The notes under the pieces: model-generated | The model's database searches: none | Told to the model about the DNA's origin: nothing | What the model saw: only the letters and a program-made list of their open reading frames with translations | NCBI GenBank assembly: GCA_026636295.1 | Contig: CP089452.1 | Location: 124,001 to 188,000 of the forward strand | DNA length: 64,000 bases | From: Medakamo hakoo | Taxonomy: Eukaryota; Chlorophyta; Trebouxiophyceae; Coccomyxaceae | Reading direction: 5' to 3' | In this document: piece after piece, positions 62,655-64,000 of the stretch | Layout of the letters: each line of letters opens with the position of its first letter | How positions within the stretch are numbered: position 1 is the stretch's first letter | Translations under genes and position numbers: made by a program

Positions 62655-63166
62655 TCACTCGGCGGCCGCCGCACGCGCTGCAGCGCGCCGAGCTTCCAGC
62701 CGTGCCTTTTCCCGGGCGGCCCGCTCCTTGTTGGCCGCGCTGTGGTGTGGCGTGGTGTGGGTGGTGGGCGGGTGGGCGCGTGTATGTGTGAGCGGAAGGC
62801 CCGACTTTCCGCCGACAGTATTCGCGCCGCGCCCATCGCAAAAAAAAGACTCACATGCGCAGCCGCTTCTCCGCCCGGAAACACGCGTCCAGCGCGTGCT
62901 TGGCGTCGTTGCACACGCCCCAGAACTTGGCAACCGGGTGGTTGGCGTGGCAGGAGCGCAGGGCGGCGATTTGCTGTTGTGTTTTTTGGGGGGAGGCGAG
63001 CACGCGCATGAGAGCTGGCCGCGCGGTCGTGGTGTGTGTGTGTCGGCCGCGCGGGAGGGTGGGAGGCCGGCGCCGGCCGGCGGCCGGCGTCAAAGCGCGG
63101 CGAGCTCTGAGGAGAATCGCTCACCTTCTCGCACAGCGGGTGGTCGCCCGTCAGGTGCGGGTGCAT
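62655..63166 (-). CDS. CMC2: COX assembly mitochondrial protein 2 (CMC2)
   Basis: Three exons: 63166-63125, 62973-62855 and 62739-62655; phases 0 and 2, about 81 aa. CMC2 is a small intermembrane-space protein imported by the Mia40 pathway that helps assemble cytochrome c oxidase. It begins MHPHLTGDHPLCEKQIAALR, like human CMC2 (MHPxL..H.HPMC), and has the twin Cx9C pattern CEKQIAALRSC and CNDAKHALDAC with VAKFWG between. A charged Ala/Arg tail follows. Its stop is 46 bp from the HAL3 start, so its 3' UTR overlaps the HAL3 promoter. Confidence 0.93.
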
Positions 63167-63295
63167 GGGACAATGGAAAAAGCAGGAGTCAGGGCCGGCG
63201 TGTCCCCAGACCGTCGCCCCCTCTCTCTCTCTCTTCGCCTGGATGGGCGGGCGAACAAGACAACACAGCGCCACACACACATACACAGCTCGGCT

Positions 63296-64000
63296 TCACT
63301 CCAGCCCCCGCCCCTCCACACTGACGCGCGACCCCCGCGCCGGGCCCGCCCGGCCCCGCTTGGCTAGGGCATCCAGTGCTTTCTCCACTTTTGTTTTGGC
63401 GTTCCCGCCGCCGCCGCCGCCGCCGCCGAACAGCGCGCCCGCCGCGACCGTGGTCGCGCCCAGCCCGGCGTCCGGCTGGCGCACGAAATCCAGGCGCGCC
63501 TGCGTGGGAGGCAGCGCACGGCGCCTGAAGCCGCGGTCGCCAGGGTTCAGGCCCGCCGCCGCGTCTGCGGCCGCCTGCTTGGCGGCCGCGTCGGCCGCGA
63601 CCCGCGCCGCGCGCGCGGCGAGCGCGGCCTCCGCGCGCGCCGCCCGCGCCGCGTCCTCCCCCTCCACGTCCCGGTGCTTCTCCCACACAGGCCGGGCCCA
63701 GGCCGTGACCAGGGCCCGCGCCAGCCGCGTTTCCGTGGGCGACGCCCCCGGCACGCGGGACAGGAGCATGACGGCCTTGCCGACGCCCGACTGGACGAGC
63801 TGCACGCGCCGGTCCGGGTCGGCCGCGTCGACGTTGAGGGTCGTCAGCGCGCGCAGGACGGCTTCGCGGACGCGGGCGGGCGGGAGGACCAGGGGGCCAC
63901 CGCCGTCGCCGTCGCCGCCGTCGCCGCCGCGCCGCCCGCCCTCCTTGGGCGCCGCCTTGGCCGGCTCCAGCCAGGTTTTCAGCAGGCCCAGCACGCCGTT
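63296..64000 (-). CDS. IWS1: Transcription elongation factor IWS1/SPN1, C-terminal part (5' end outside window)
   Basis: Reading frame open to the window edge; about 234 codons are visible. IWS1 binds Spt6 and RNA polymerase II during elongation. The TFIIS N-terminal (LW) domain: NGVLGLLKTWLEPAKAA, LPPARVREAVLRALTTLNVD, LVQSGVGKAVMLLSRVPGAS and RALVTAWARPVWEK, equivalent to 'hSGiGraVmyLyKhP.E...n' and 'LinEWsRPIf' in human. The conserved tail is present too: LNPGDRGFRRRALPPTQARL, DFVRQPDA and RGSRVSVEGRGLE, equivalent to human 'lrPGDpGf.~RArVP', 'yvvRP' and 'kiSiEG'. The acidic N-terminal part lies outside. Confidence 0.93.
   Translation of the reverse strand, partial: NGVLGLLKTWLEPAKAAPKEGGRRGGDGGDGDGGGPLVLPPARVREAVLRALTTLNVDAADPDRRVQLVQSGVGKAVMLLSRVPGASPTETRLARALVTAWARPVWEKHRDVEGEDAARAARAEAALAARAARVAADAAAKQAAADAAAGLNPGDRGFRRRALPPTQARLDFVRQPDAGLGATTVAAGALFGGGGGGGGNAKTKVEKALDALAKRGRAGPARGSRVSVEGRGLE

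Overview
The window is nuclear DNA of a GC-rich (roughly 70% by eye), gene-dense unicellular alga, most likely a green alga or another lineage with a primary plastid. The reasons are spliceosomal introns (GT-AG, donors mostly GTGAGT or GTGCGT), predicted plastid proteins with simple one-step transit peptides (FabG, CURT1, S1 protein, DedA, FNT channel), PIN-like and CURT1-type genes, and a few TGTAA 3'-end signals of the chlorophyte type. I could not narrow it to a genus. I recognise no virus-like element, transposon, tRNA, rRNA or CRISPR array.

I resolve 34 protein genes in 64 kb, on both strands, with spacers from 46 to about 750 bp. 1-9.6 kb: the 3' part of a Pol5/MYBBP1A-like gene, a secreted Ala/Pro-rich protein, a BAR-like protein, a plastid formate/nitrite/bicarbonate-type channel (FNT), NTF2, and a second secreted protein. 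9.9-20.1 kb: a duplicated plastid-type protein of unknown role, a DedA membrane protein, a POT/NPF transporter and a PIN-like carrier. 20.4-28.5 kb: an LSD1-type demethylase with an unusual C-terminal extension, a membrane-anchored protein of unknown family, and a disordered protein. 28.7-46.3 kb: a cluster of small polytopic membrane proteins mixed with MPC2, FabG, an NRAMP, DIS3 and a Tubby/F-box protein. 46.5-64 kb: splicing factor YJU2/CWC16, a 2OG-Fe(II) oxygenase, EgtD, RPB5, fused FO synthase, a plastid S1 protein, an ACHT-like thioredoxin, CURT1, HAL3/PPCDC, CMC2 and the 3' part of IWS1.

Functionally there are four loose themes: RNA and transcription (Pol5-like, LSD1 chimera, DIS3, YJU2, RPB5, IWS1, NTF2); plastid (FabG, CURT1, S1, ACHT, FNT, DedA); mitochondrion and cofactors (MPC2, CMC2, HAL3, FO synthase, EgtD); and membrane transport or surface (POT, PIN-like, NRAMP, tetraspan cluster, secreted proteins). 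There are no operons; neighbours look unrelated except the tetraspan set.

Exon models were built by hand: donor and acceptor phases had to match and the joined protein had to fit its family. Introns are mostly 80-300 nt, C-rich before the acceptor, and strongly 5'-biased, with first exons as short as one codon. Most long open frames antisense to these genes are products of GC-rich codon use and were left out.
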